A DNA stretch of 64,000 bases, taken from the NCBI RefSeq assembly GCF_014651135.1, contig NZ_BMWH01000017.1, positions 1 to 64,000 of the forward strand, given 5' to 3'. A program made the position numbers and the translations under genes. Below are positions 35,813 through 44,649 of this stretch, piece after piece. The DNA is from Streptomyces echinoruber (GTDB taxonomy: Bacteria > Actinomycetota > Actinomycetes > Streptomycetales > Streptomycetaceae). The stretch's first letter is position 1. Each line of letters starts with the position of its first letter. A model generated the notes under the pieces. The model ran no database searches. It was given only the letters and a program-made list of their open reading frames with translations, and was not told where the DNA came from.

Positions 35813-36712
35813 TCAGCGGCCCCGGTCCAGGGAGCGCCACACGTGGTGCGCCCACGCGAGCGCGTCCGCCGACTCGTGGGTGCAGAACACCGCGGCGGCG
35901 GAACCGTCCCGCGCCACCGTGTAGCCGTAGAGCTCGTGCCGGGGCCGGTCGTGATCGTCCGGGGTCAGCCAGAAGGCGTGGCGCAGGCCGTCGGGCAGGT
36001 GCTCGGTCAGCCGCTGCGCGGGCGGGGCCTCGGGGCCGCCCTGGAGGAGAGCGGCCAGGAAGTCCTCGGGGGCGCGGCCGGGGCTGTCGTCCCGGAAGAC
36101 AGTGGCCGCCACGCTGCGGTCGGGGCCCGCGAACTGATGCACCCCGTCGGCGACGCGGCCGGCGAGTCCCGCGGAGCGCTCCACGGACCACTCGTCGTCC
36201 AGGGGGGTGCGCACGGCGACGGGCAACTGGTGGGGGAAGCGGCTCAGGACGTGGTCGCGGTCCCAGGTCTCGGTGAGAAGCCGGCGCGCCGTCCCGTCGT
36301 GGCCTTCGACGACGTACGGCAGCTCGTCGTCGTGTGCGACCCGGGCGGTGACGGGCGCTCCCAGGATGCTCTCGCCCCAGGGGCGGACCGCGTTCGCGAG
36401 CCCGCCTCGCACCACCAGCTCCGCGTACGCCGGGTCCTCCCACACGGCTGCGGCGCGCCGGAGGGTGTCCTCGTCGGTCTCCACCCACACGCCCAGGACG
36501 AGCTCGATCCCGCCCGTCAGCGCGAGGGGCAGCAGGCAGCGGATGAAGGACCCGATGCCTTCCACACGCAGCAGGGCGGAGGGCCCGAGGGTGTGCCGAG
36601 CCTCTTCCGGCGCGGTGAGCGCCGCGTCCGGCAGGCCGAAGCGGACGTCGATGCGCTGCTCGTCGGCGAGCGGCTCACCGCAGCAGGAACAGGAGGCGGA
36701 TGGGGTGCTCAT
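35813..36712 (-). CDS. DUF2199 domain protein
   Basis: 299 aa protein beginning MSTPSASCSCCGEPL, with a CxCC cluster at residues 8-11, followed by the DUF2199-type region containing LRVEGIGSFIRCLLPLAL and LVLGVWVE (about 48-80). The second half (about 180-299) is a separate domain ending WAHHVWRSLDRG, of no family I recognise. Function unknown; the cysteine cluster may bind a metal. A single gene with no close partner. Confidence 0.75.
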   Translation of the reverse strand: MSTPSASCSCCGEPLADEQRIDVRFGLPDAALTAPEEARHTLGPSALLRVEGIGSFIRCLLPLALTGGIELVLGVWVETDEDTLRRAAAVWEDPAYAELVVRGGLANAVRPWGESILGAPVTARVAHDDELPYVVEGHDGTARRLLTETWDRDHVLSRFPHQLPVAVRTPLDDEWSVERSAGLAGRVADGVHQFAGPDRSVAATVFRDDSPGRAPEDFLAALLQGGPEAPPAQRLTEHLPDGLRHAFWLTPDDHDRPRHELYGYTVARDGSAAAVFCTHESADALAWAHHVWRSLDRGR

Positions 36713-37114
36713 GCCGACACCCTAAAGCGTGGGGCAGGAGGCCGTGATCACGCGGCCGGGGTGGTGTCCGGGCGTGTGCGGCCGTGCGGTGACAGCCACC
36801 GCACGGCCGGGGTCGGCGTCCACGACGACCTGTGCGTCCGCAGAGAGACGACCTGTACGTCCGCGGAGGGTCGGCAGACGCACGCCCGCGGCAACCGCCT
36901 TCCTTCGCATCCTCGGCGTCACGGACGCGCACGCCACTCCGTGAGAAAGCGGCGCGGCCCGCAAGGTGCGAGCCGCGCCGCCAGGATCCTCGAAGCGCGC
37001 CCTCTCCCCGTCCCCGCGCCGCAGAGCTCCCCCCTCGGCCACGGCCTTCCGGACGGTCCGGGTTGCGGCACCGTCCGCCGGGGGCGCCCGGTGCGGTGAC
37101 GGCGGCGCCCGCCG
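36713..37114. other. Intergenic region with terminator
   Basis: 402 bp between the SRPBCC pseudogene and the DUF2199 gene, both leftward. Contains the hairpin at 36949-36981 and presumably the DUF2199 promoter; no gene seen. Confidence 0.5.
36949..36981 (-). terminator. Terminator after the SRPBCC gene
   Basis: Perfect 10-bp stem (36949-36958 with 36972-36981), 13-base loop, followed on the minus strand by TTTCT, so it fits a factor-independent terminator for leftward transcription. Confidence 0.65.
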
Positions 37115-37626
37115 TCAGGCCTCCGCCTCGGCCTTCACTCCGGCCAGTGTCGTCTCGATGCCCGTGCGCAGCAGGGCGAGGCGGCCGTCGACGATCTGTT
37201 CCTCGCGCTCCGGATAGCGCTCGATCACCTCGTGCAGCGGGCCGCGGGCGGAGCCGAAGCGCATGCCGTGCCGCAGGCGGGTGCCGGAGCCGTCCGCGAG
37301 CGGCTCCAGGGTGTACGCCCAGATGGCCAGCGGCTCGCCGTGCCGGCGGTCGTTGTAGTGGACCACCTCCCACTCGAAGACACGCGGCTCCGACATCTGG
37401 GCGATACGGCTGACGGTGCGCCACTCGCCCAGCCCGTCGTTGCGGTTGCGGCCGGAGAAGCAGGCGCCGACCGCGGGCCCCGTGGCCCCGCCCAGCCACT
37501 CCACCTCCTGCAGCTCCGGGCTGTGGCGGGCCGAGGTGGAGATGTCCGAGACCAGTTCCCCCACCCGTTCCGGGGCGCGGCGATCTCCGTCGCGCACTCC
37601 ACGTGGGGACCATCGGCAAGACGCAT
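37115..37626 (-). pseudogene. SRPBCC-family protein, frameshifted
   Basis: Starts MRLADGPHVECATEIAAP; after a run of four G (37572-37575) the family sequence ERVGELVSDISTSARHSPEL continues in another frame to the stop at 37115, including EWEVVHYNDR and EREEQIVDGRLALLRTGIE. One added G gives an uninterrupted protein of about 170 residues, normal for a polyketide cyclase/dehydrase-like SRPBCC protein. No link to the polyketide cluster is implied. Confidence 0.8.
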
Positions 37627-38119
37627 CGCTTCGTTCGCCAGGACAGCGTCGATCGGTTTTCCGGTTGACCGGTTCGGCCGGCCGGGTGGCCGGCGTTGGT
37701 TCGGATGGTTGGCCGGTCGGCCGGTTCGGGTGGCCGACCGGTTCGGGTGGCCGGTTGGGGGATTCGTGTCTGTCGTTCGTCGGTGACCGGTGCGCGATCA
37801 GGCTGCCACGACCGCGGTCGCGATCACACCGTCCATTACGCGCCACCGGCCCGAAACCGCCGTGAACGCGCCCGGCCGCGTCACGGTGGCGGTAACGCGC
37901 CCGGAGGAGCCGTCGCCGTCCACCCGGCAGCGGGGCACCGACGGGTACCCGAGGGCGTGCGATGCGCGCCGGGCGCACACCCGCACTCCGGCGCAGTCCC
38001 GTCGCCGTTCGTCGCCCGCGTTCGCCATGAGCCGCGCCTCGGCCGGAAGCAGCGCGTACCGTCAGCGCTCCTCCCCGTCCCTGAACGCCTCCGCCGTCAC
38101 GGTCACTCCGCCGTCACGG
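37627..38119. other. Low-complexity intergenic region
   Basis: 493 bp. The part at about 37665-37765 is built of irregular GGTTCGGGTGGCCG-like repeats. A 17-bp perfect tandem duplication lies at 38090-38123. Downstream of it a short plus-strand frame (to 38223) has strongly GC-biased third positions but no recognisable family. Confidence 0.45.
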
Positions 38120-38605
38120 TCACGGACGAGGAACAGGACCGCGTGCTCGGCCGGTTCGCCCGGGCCGGGGCCGCGGTGCGCACGACCGACGAGGTCCTGT
38201 CCGGGCTGCCCGCTGGTGGCTGACGGCGGTCGGCCGGACCACGTACACCGCCCGGTCTTCCACGTCCGGCGGCAGCCGCCCGTCGAGCTCCCTGCGGTAC
38301 CGCTCGGCCAGTTCGGCGAAGAACGCGCCGGAGGAGTCGTCGTCGACCCGCTCGACGACTCCGCGGATCTCCGGGTGGCGGTACGGCTCGTCCGGGTCGT
38401 TGACGCAGGCCGCGACCCGTGGATCGGCCGTCACGTCGCGGAACTTGAAGCGGGTCCTGATGCCGGTGAAACGGAGACGGGTGCCGTCCCAGGAGCACCA
38501 CAGGGGATTCACCTGCGGTCCGCCGTCCGGCCGGATCGTCGCCGGATGGACGAAGAGCGGCCGTTCCAGCAGATCGCGGTGGCTTTCGGGGATCGGACTC
38601 CTCAC
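38120..38605 (-). CDS. PPOX-type F420/FMN-dependent oxidoreductase
   Basis: 161 aa pyridoxamine-phosphate-oxidase-fold protein: LFVHPATIRPDGGPQVNPLWCSWDG near the start and RFTGIRTRFKFRDVTADPRVA (about 46-66), typical of Rv1155-like actinobacterial enzymes. The family usually ends near YVVRPTAVS (about residue 130); the further 30 Arg/Pro-rich residues look like run-on, so the true C-terminus may have been altered. It follows the ECF sigma gene by 74 bp on the same strand. Confidence 0.75.
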   Translation of the reverse strand: MRSPIPESHRDLLERPLFVHPATIRPDGGPQVNPLWCSWDGTRLRFTGIRTRFKFRDVTADPRVAACVNDPDEPYRHPEIRGVVERVDDDSSGAFFAELAERYRRELDGRLPPDVEDRAVYVVRPTAVSHQRAARTGPRRSCAPRPRPGRTGRARGPVPRP

Positions 38606-38679
38606 GTGCCTTCGCTGTCATGCCCTTCGGGGCGTACGACGGCCCGTCGGAGCGGTACGGCGGCCGTCCCGGCGCCCGG

Positions 38680-39234
38680 TCACGTCCTCCTCCTGCCCGG
38701 CTTCGGTGCGAGTCCGGCCGCGGCGAGCTGGGTCCTTATGCGCTTGCGGGCCCGGTGCAGCCGGCTCATCACGGTCCCCTCCGGTACGCCGAGCACCTCG
38801 GCGGCCTCCGCGTAGCTCAGTCCGCCGATGTCCACCAGCCGTACGACCTCGCGATGCTTGTCGGGCAGGGCGGCCAGTGCGGCGCCGACCGCCTCGTCGA
38901 AGCCCTTGCCGACCACCACCTCCTCCGGCGAGGCCGCCGCCCCGGCGGACGGCACACGGTCGAGGTCGGTGTCCGGGTCGTCGAGGAGGTGGGGCCTGCG
39001 GCGGCGGTGCCGGTTGATCTCCACCCGGCGCATGATGGTCAGCAACCAGGCGCGCGGATGCTTGCCGTCGAACCGGTCGATCGCCCGGTAGGCGCGCAGC
39101 AGCGTGTCCTGCACCAGGTCGTCGGCGTCGGCGGGTTGCGCGGTCAGTGTCATCGCCACCCGCAGCAGCACCTCCACCTCGGGCAGCACGAACTCCGCGA
39201 ACGCCTTGTCCCGCACCTTCGACGGCTCGGCCAC
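38680..39234 (-). CDS. ECF RNA polymerase sigma factor A
   Basis: 184 aa sigma-70 family ECF protein. Region 2 includes ADADDLVQDTLLRAYRAIDRF (about 33-53) and region 4 LSYAEAAEVLGVPEGTVMSRLHRARKRI (about 142-169). The GTG at 39234 gives a normal length; the frame is open far upstream through a 9-bp repeat without a ribosome binding site. A zinc anti-sigma gene lies 509 bp upstream on the same strand and a paralogous sigma/anti-sigma pair is at 40519-41390. Confidence 0.9.
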   Translation of the reverse strand: MAEPSKVRDKAFAEFVLPEVEVLLRVAMTLTAQPADADDLVQDTLLRAYRAIDRFDGKHPRAWLLTIMRRVEINRHRRRRPHLLDDPDTDLDRVPSAGAAASPEEVVVGKGFDEAVGAALAALPDKHREVVRLVDIGGLSYAEAAEVLGVPEGTVMSRLHRARKRIRTQLAAAGLAPKPGRRRT

Positions 39235-39743
39235 GCTCTCTCTCCCACGGGCTGGAATCCCCCAGGCCAACCGGAGCATTCCACGGAACGAGGTACGCCA
39301 TAACGCGGGTTTTCGGCGCGGGACGGAGCCGGGTGCCCCCAGACCGTGCCGATACCGATCGCGGGCGGAGTGCCGCGCGAGGCCGCACCCCGGGCGGCCG
39401 CGCCGCGCGGCCGAGGTTTGGATACGCCGTTTCGGTGACGGCACCGCCCGCACCGCCCCGCCTGCCGGTGGCTGACCGGGCCGCCGGCAGGCGGGGCGGG
39501 CCGTCATACCCGGAATCCCGCGACGATCCAGCCGATTGAGCCAATCCGGCTGATCCGGCCGATCCGGCCGATCCGGCTGATCCGGCCGATCCGGCCGATC
39601 CGGCCGATCCGGCTCAGCAGCGAGGCCGGCGGCCTCACGGTTCTCCCGGCCGTCCGCCGAAAGGGTGAAACAACTCGCCCGCCCCTTTTGCGGACGGCCG
39701 GCCGGAGAGCAGGGTCCGGATCCGGGCAGCCGGCAGGGAGCGT
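39235..39743. promoter_or_regulatory. Upstream region of sigma factor A
   Basis: 509 bp between the anti-sigma gene and sigma factor A, containing the 9-bp tandem repeat at 39544; it probably holds the sigma promoter. No other gene seen. Confidence 0.4.
39544..39615. repeat. 9-bp tandem repeat, 8 copies
   Basis: Eight units of ATCCGGCCG or ATCCGGCTG in a row. On the minus strand it stays open as a Pro-Asp-Arg/Gln tripeptide repeat, but no gene is supported there. Confidence 0.85.
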
Positions 39744-40052
39744 TCATCCGCCAGGTGCGCGATCGCCCCCGTCGCCCGGGTCCGAGCCGGTGTGCAGCAG
39801 GGACTCGGCGAACGTGTACAGCCGCTCCACCGCCCGCGGGTCGGGCTGCTGCTGCCGGGCGAGTGCGCTCTTGATCTCGCGGTACAGATCAGCCTCCAGC
39901 CCGCAGTCGCGGCAGCCGTTCAGGTGCGAGGTCACCCGGCGGGCGGTGGCTTCGTCCACCTCCCCGTCCAGATACGCCTGCAGGGCGCGGCTCGACCGGG
40001 CGCAGCTCATCCTCCGCTCCGACGCCTCCCGCCGCCTCGGCCACAGCCTCAT
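39744..40052 (-). CDS. RsrA-like zinc anti-sigma factor A
   Basis: 102 aa cytoplasmic ZAS-type anti-sigma. C17, H43, C47 and C50 (the last three in SHLNGCRDC) have exactly the spacing of C11, H37, C41 and C44 in RsrA, so zinc binding and thiol redox sensing are plausible. No membrane segment. The ATG at 40052 is chosen because the protein then aligns end to end with the paralogue at 40519; the frame is open further upstream. Likely target: sigma factor A downstream. Confidence 0.82.
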   Translation of the reverse strand: MRLWPRRREASERRMSCARSSRALQAYLDGEVDEATARRVTSHLNGCRDCGLEADLYREIKSALARQQQPDPRAVERLYTFAESLLHTGSDPGDGGDRAPGG

Positions 40053-40518
40053 CGCCCACCTCGCCTCGATCCCGGACCGGCCGCCGCGTCGACGCCGTCC
40101 CCCGCTGAAGGACGGCTTCGGCACCCGCGCATACGGACGGCACACGGACGGCGCTCGTTCGGGCACGCGCGCTCGGAAACCGGACCGCCCGCACCGTGCG
40201 CCAGAGCGTCCGCGCCGTGCGTCGGGTGGTCGACGGCCCGGCGTACCGCGCGTACCGCCCTACAGGTGGTGTCGACGCCCGGTGACGGTCGTTCCCCGCA
40301 CAGGGAACCCGCTCGCGGCACCTCGGCATTCCCCTCGCCCCCTCCGACAGCCCCCTCCGACAGCCCCCTCCGACAGCCCCCTCCGAAACGGCACGCGCCG
40401 GCGCGAGGCGGCGGCCGCGGTGCCGAAAGCCCGCCCCGGGCAACGGAACGGGCGCGGAGTTCACGTACGCGCCCGTGACGGGCTGCGCGAGCCGCCCGCT
40501 CCTGCCGTCCCCGCGGCC
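40053..40518. other. Intergenic region between two anti-sigma genes
   Basis: 466 bp, GC-rich, with the 13-bp repeat at 40338-40389. No convincing gene; it should carry the promoter of anti-sigma gene A if that gene is transcribed separately. Confidence 0.4.
40338..40389. repeat. 13-bp tandem repeat, 4 copies
   Basis: CCCCCTCCGACAG at 40338, 40351 and 40364, with a fourth degenerate copy at 40377. Confidence 0.85.
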
Positions 40519-40821
40519 TCAGACCCCGGTGGTGCGCCTCTCTTCCCCGTCCTCGTCGCTCTGCAGCAGTCCCTCGGCGAACTTGCGCAGTCGCTTGACC
40601 GCGTCGGGGTCCGGCTCCGACCGGCGGGCGAGCGCGCCCTTGATCCTCCGGTAGGTCTCGGCCTCCGGTCCGCAGCGGCCGCAGTCCTCCAGATGGGCCG
40701 CCATCCGACGGGCGGTCACCTCGTCGGTCTCCCCGTCCAGGTACGCCTGCAGGACCCGGGCCGCCTTCATGCAGGTCATCCCGCGTTGGGCGGGCCGTCC
40801 GCGCTTTCCCCAGATGCTCAC
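40519..40821 (-). CDS. RsrA-like zinc anti-sigma factor B
   Basis: 100 aa paralogue of the protein at 39744: the stretch VLQAYLDGE-DE-TARR is nearly identical. C17, H43, C47 and C50 (HLEDCGRC) again keep RsrA spacing. The GTG start overlaps the stop of sigma factor B (GTGA), so the two form a translationally coupled sigma/anti-sigma switch. The C-terminal half (RIKGALARRSEPDPDAVKRL) also matches the paralogue. Confidence 0.86.
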   Translation of the reverse strand: MSIWGKRGRPAQRGMTCMKAARVLQAYLDGETDEVTARRMAAHLEDCGRCGPEAETYRRIKGALARRSEPDPDAVKRLRKFAEGLLQSDEDGEERRTTGV

Positions 40822-41390
40822 CGTTCACCTCGTCCCGGCACCAGCCCGGCCGCCGCCAGCCGGACGCGGATGCGCCTGCGCGCCCGGCGCAGCCGACTCG
40901 TCACGGTCGCCTCGCGCAGGCCCAGCAGACCGGCCGCCTCCGCGTACGACAGACCGTCGACGTCCACCAGGCGGACCACCTGCCGGTACCTGGCCGGCAG
41001 AGCCGCCAGCGCGCCGTCCACGGCCTCGTGGAACGCCGGCCCGGCCACGGGCGGTTCCCCGGGACGCCCCGGAACGCCCGCCGGCGCCCGGCCGGGGCCG
41101 CTCTCCCGGCCGCTCGGCGGTGGTGATCCGCCGTCACGACGCCGGTCGGCGCAGGCCTGGTGCATCAGCGTCAGCAGCCAGATGCGCGGCTGCCGCTCGT
41201 CGAGCCGGTCGCACATCCGGTACGCCCGCAGCAGGGTGTCCCGCACCAGCTCCTCGGCCTGGTCCGGCCGCGCGGTCAACGTCCTCGCCGCCCGCAGCAG
41301 CGTCTCCGTCTCGGGCAGCACGCACCGCGCGTACTTCTTGTCCCGCTCCGTCCGGGCGCACGGCAGCCGCTCCTCCACAATGACGGACAC
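40818..41390 (-). CDS. ECF RNA polymerase sigma factor B
   Basis: 190 aa ECF sigma: region 2 with PDQAEELVRDTLLRAYRMCDRL, region 4 with LSYAEAAGLLGLREATVTSRLRRARRRI. A Gly/Pro-rich linker (about 100-125) separates them. The GTG at 41390 follows AGGAG at 8 bases; ATGs further upstream lack such a site. Clearly paralogous to sigma factor A, so the two sigma/anti-sigma pairs arose by local duplication. Confidence 0.88.
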   Translation of the reverse strand: MSVIVEERLPCARTERDKKYARCVLPETETLLRAARTLTARPDQAEELVRDTLLRAYRMCDRLDERQPRIWLLTLMHQACADRRRDGGSPPPSGRESGPGRAPAGVPGRPGEPPVAGPAFHEAVDGALAALPARYRQVVRLVDVDGLSYAEAAGLLGLREATVTSRLRRARRRIRVRLAAAGLVPGRGER

Positions 41391-41541
41391 CCTTCGCTCC
41401 TGAGTCCGCATTCCCTTTCCGTACGGACCGCGGCGAACGTGGTCGAAATACCCTTCGTTCACTCTAGGCGGTTTCCGCCTCAGCGGCATTCCAGGCCCGG
41501 CCGGGCGGGGTGCGTGCCGCCCGGGGCGGGGCCGCGGACCG

Positions 41542-42243
41542 TCACGGCCCGTCCGGCTCCGGTGCCGGGTCGGGCGCGGCCGGGCGGAAGCCCCACTCGA
41601 AGGCCTTGGCGACCGCCTCGAGCTGGGACCGGGCCTCCAGTTTCTCGAGGATCCCGCGGACGTGGGTGCGTACGGTGGCGTAGCTGATGGTCAGGCGGTC
41701 GGCGATGGCCCGGTTGTCCAGCCCCTGGGTCATGAGGGCGAGGATCTCCTTTTCCCGGGCGGTGAGCCTGCCCAGTCGTTCCGCCTGCTGGTCGGAGGCG
41801 CGGGTGGTCTCGCGATGGCGGGCGAGGACCTCCATGAGGGTGCGGGCGGGGATGAGGATCTCGCCCGCGGCCGCCGCGCGGATCGCCGTGGCGATCTCGT
41901 CGCCGCCCGCCGACTTGAGCAGGTATCCGCTCGCGCCCGCCTCGGCCGCGGCCAGCAGGGCGGCGTCGCTGGTGTCGGCGCTGAGGAAGACGGCCACGAC
42001 GGCGGGGTCGAGGGCGCGGATGCGGGCTGCGGCCTCGGCGCCGGTGCCGTCGGGGAGCCGGTAGTCGATCAGCGCCACCTGCGGGGAGAGCTGTTCCGTC
42101 ATGGGCACGGCTTCGGCGACGGAGTCGGCCCAGCCGACCACGGTCAGGTCGTCGTACTCGTCGAGCAGGGCCCACAACCCCTCCGCGACCGCCCGGTGGT
42201 CCTCGACGAGCAGCACCTTGATGAGGTCGGGTTCGGGCTTCAT
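41542..42243 (-). CDS. NarL/FixJ-family response regulator
   Basis: 233 aa. Receiver domain at about 8-125 with phospho-acceptor Asp in VALIDYRLPDG, the acidic pair in LLVEDH and the late lysine in GYLLKSAG; LuxR-type HTH at about 160-220 (LTAREKEILALMTQGLDNRAIADRLTISYATVRTHV). Its ATG overlaps the stop of the histidine kinase gene (ATGA), so the two form a pair. It ends the seven-gene envelope operon and probably controls it. Confidence 0.93.
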   Translation of the reverse strand: MKPEPDLIKVLLVEDHRAVAEGLWALLDEYDDLTVVGWADSVAEAVPMTEQLSPQVALIDYRLPDGTGAEAAARIRALDPAVVAVFLSADTSDAALLAAAEAGASGYLLKSAGGDEIATAIRAAAAGEILIPARTLMEVLARHRETTRASDQQAERLGRLTAREKEILALMTQGLDNRAIADRLTISYATVRTHVRGILEKLEARSQLEAVAKAFEWGFRPAAPDPAPEPDGP

Positions 42244-44153
42244 GGCTCCGGGTCCTCCGGCGCGGAGGCACCGTCCTCCTCCGCCCCGGCTTCCGGGGCC
42301 GCCGGCGGCGCCTCCACGAGCGGCACCCAGAACTCGACCGTGGTGCCCGTTCCCGGCTCGCTCTCCACCCGGCTCCAGCCTCCCGCCATCTGGGCGCGTT
42401 CGTGGATGAGGATGAGGCCGAGGTGGCCGGGGCGGGACTCGACCTCGCGCGGGTTGTAGCCCACGCCGTCGTCGACGATCCGCATCAGGCAGCCCCCTTC
42501 GACGCCGAGCAGTTGGACGCGCACCGTCGTGGCCCGGGCGTGCTTGCGCACGTTCATCAGGGCTTCCTGCGCGGTCCGGTAGATCAGCACCATGGTGTCG
42601 ACCGGCAGGGTGGCCTCCAGCTGGTCCTCGAACTTGTAGCGGGTGCCGGTCTCGGCGCGCATCCGGTCGAGGAGGGTCTTCAGGGCGGTGGCCAGGCTGC
42701 CGTGCTCCAGGCTGGAGGGCCGCAGGTCGAAGATGAGCTGCCGCAGGCGGCTGAGCGAGAGTTTCAGGGTCTCGTCCAGCCGGTCCATCACCTGCAGGTC
42801 CTTCGGGTCCGTCAGCCGTCTGCGCAGCTGCTGCAGGCGCAGCGCGGCCGCGGTGATGACCTGGATGGTGTCGTCGTGGATGTCGGCCGCGATGCGTCTG
42901 CGTTCCTCCTCCTGCACATGGATGAGGTGGCTGAGCAGTGCCTGCCGGTCCCGGTCGGTGCCCTCCAGGAGTTCCAGGCTGCGCTCGAGGACGAACTGGG
43001 CGCGCTGTATCTCGGTGATGTCCCGGACGGTCAGCACGGTGAACACGCCCTCGGCGGTACGCAGCGGGGTGACGCTCACGTCGGCCGGGAACTGCTTGGA
43101 GTCGTGGCGCCGGCCGACCAGTTCCACACTGCGTCCCGTCGGCTCCTGGCGCGGGCCGGCCCAGTCGCGCGGCGAGACGGTCAACGGCTGGTCGGGCAGC
43201 AGTACTTCGAGGTGCGTGCCCAGCAACTGCTCACGGCTGTAGCCGAACATGGTTTCGGCGCGGGGGCTGGCCTGACGGATGCGGCCCTCCGCGTCCACGA
43301 TCATCATCGCGTCGGGAGACGACTCGACGAGCTGGCGCAGCCGGTCACCGGTCACGCCCGCTTCGCTCAGATCCGTCACGTACACCACGTAGCGGGGGCG
43401 CCCGCCCCGCAGCCGGCCGCCGCCGACGCGGGCCGGGAACTCCGAGCCGTCCCGGCGCAGACCCGGTGTCGCGGGCGCGAGTTCCCGTCCGGTGACCTCC
43501 GCTCCGGGGCCCGGGTGTTCGGGCAGCAGGTCCCGCAGCCGCTTGCCGCGCAGTTCGGCCGTGCTGTAGCCGAACATGTGCCGGGCCGGCGCGTTGGCGA
43601 GTTCGATCCGGCCCTGCGCCCCGATGACGAGCACGCCGCAGGGGGCCCGTTCGAGCACGTCCAGGCAGGCCTTCTCGTCGATGCGTGCGGGCGCGGTTCC
43701 CGCCCTGGGCACCGGCGGCCTGGGGAGGTGCCGCAGCGGTTCCAGGCAGGCTTCGGCGAGCTCGGCCGAGATGCTGAACTGGTCACGGGCGGCACGGGCG
43801 ATCGCCTCCAGGATCTCCTCCGCGGGCGCGCCCTTGACCAGGTAGCCGACGGCTCCGGAGGCGAGCACGTCGGTCACGGTCTCGCGGTCCGCGTACGCGG
43901 ACAGGGCCAGGACCCTCGTGTCCGGTGCGCGTTCGCGGAGGGTGCGTATGGTGGCGGGGGCGTCGCCCCTGGGCATCTGCACGTCCAGGACCAGCACCCG
44001 CGGGTGGGTCTGGCTCACCACCGCGACCGTCTGCGCGTGGTCGACGGCCAGCCCCACCATCTGGAAGGCGGGGTGGGACCGGACCAGGTCCGCGAGCGCC
44101 TCGCGGACCTCGGCGTCGTTGTCGGCCACCATGACGGTGATGCGGTGGTTCAT
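42240..44153 (-). CDS. Hybrid REC-PAS-PAS sensor histidine kinase
   Basis: 637 aa. Domains in order: receiver (about 5-125, Asp in VLVLDVQMPRGD), PAS 1 (about 165-280, with FGYSTAELRGKRL), PAS 2 (about 285-400, with FGYSREQLLGTHL), HisKA_3 dimerisation domain with the phospho-accepting His in RIAADIHDDTIQ, and a HATPase domain (GVGYNPREVESRPGHLGL; GTGTTVEFWVP). No membrane segment, so a cytoplasmic sensor. An N-terminal receiver in front of PAS domains is unusual for NarL-partner kinases and suggests input from another phosphorelay. Coupled to genes on both sides by ATGA overlaps. Confidence 0.9.
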   Translation of the reverse strand: MNHRITVMVADNDAEVREALADLVRSHPAFQMVGLAVDHAQTVAVVSQTHPRVLVLDVQMPRGDAPATIRTLRERAPDTRVLALSAYADRETVTDVLASGAVGYLVKGAPAEEILEAIARAARDQFSISAELAEACLEPLRHLPRPPVPRAGTAPARIDEKACLDVLERAPCGVLVIGAQGRIELANAPARHMFGYSTAELRGKRLRDLLPEHPGPGAEVTGRELAPATPGLRRDGSEFPARVGGGRLRGGRPRYVVYVTDLSEAGVTGDRLRQLVESSPDAMMIVDAEGRIRQASPRAETMFGYSREQLLGTHLEVLLPDQPLTVSPRDWAGPRQEPTGRSVELVGRRHDSKQFPADVSVTPLRTAEGVFTVLTVRDITEIQRAQFVLERSLELLEGTDRDRQALLSHLIHVQEEERRRIAADIHDDTIQVITAAALRLQQLRRRLTDPKDLQVMDRLDETLKLSLSRLRQLIFDLRPSSLEHGSLATALKTLLDRMRAETGTRYKFEDQLEATLPVDTMVLIYRTAQEALMNVRKHARATTVRVQLLGVEGGCLMRIVDDGVGYNPREVESRPGHLGLILIHERAQMAGGWSRVESEPGTGTTVEFWVPLVEAPPAAPEAGAEEDGASAPEDPEP

Positions 44154-44587
44154 GGCTGTCCGCTCCTTCCGAACACGGTGTCCGGCAGGTGGCGGGTGCC
44201 GAACTGGTCGCGCCGGCAGGCTCCGAGCGACGGCATGACGGCGGCGACCGGGGCGATCAGGACGTCGTAGTGATCGCCGATCCGGTCGCAGACGGCGATC
44301 GCCATCACCGCGTCCCACACCGCGGCCCAGAACGCCCAGTCGTGCCTTTGGTGGCTCAGCGCCGTGTCCAGGGCCGCCCGGCGGGCCGCCGAGGCCGCCA
44401 CCAGGATGCGGTAGCGCTCCTCTTCGGTGGTGGTACGCCGTACCTCGGCCCATGCCTCGGCGCGGGTCTGGCTGGAGGTCTGCCGCCACAGGCCGGCCAC
44501 CCGGTCGATCTGCTGCGCCGACAGGTCCTCGATGCGGGTGAGGAACCGCAGGACCCCTCGGGTGTTGGGCCCGAAGACGACACTCAT
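44150..44587 (-). CDS. Hypothetical protein in envelope operon
   Basis: 145 aa soluble helical protein, MSVVFGPNTRGVLRFLTRIEDLSAQQIDRVAGLWRQ. It has a central HDWAFWAAVWDAVMAIAVCDRIGDH segment. I do not recognise the family. It lies between the repeat protein gene and the kinase gene and overlaps the kinase start by 4 bp, which argues for a role in the same signalling or surface system, perhaps as an input to the kinase. Confidence 0.75.
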   Translation of the reverse strand: MSVVFGPNTRGVLRFLTRIEDLSAQQIDRVAGLWRQTSSQTRAEAWAEVRRTTTEEERYRILVAASAARRAALDTALSHQRHDWAFWAAVWDAVMAIAVCDRIGDHYDVLIAPVAAVMPSLGACRRDQFGTRHLPDTVFGRSGQP

Positions 44588-44649
44588 GGTGCTCTCCTTC
44601 CGTGTCTGTCGCTCCGCCGGCTTCGGGCCCCTCGTTCGTCCCGTCCGGC

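Noticed and set aside
33891-36488. 865-residue GH54 protein starting at 36488
   Set aside because: The signal peptide and AGGAG site place the start at 35462; upstream sequence is antisense-like shadow of the DUF2199 gene, which is on the same strand in another frame.
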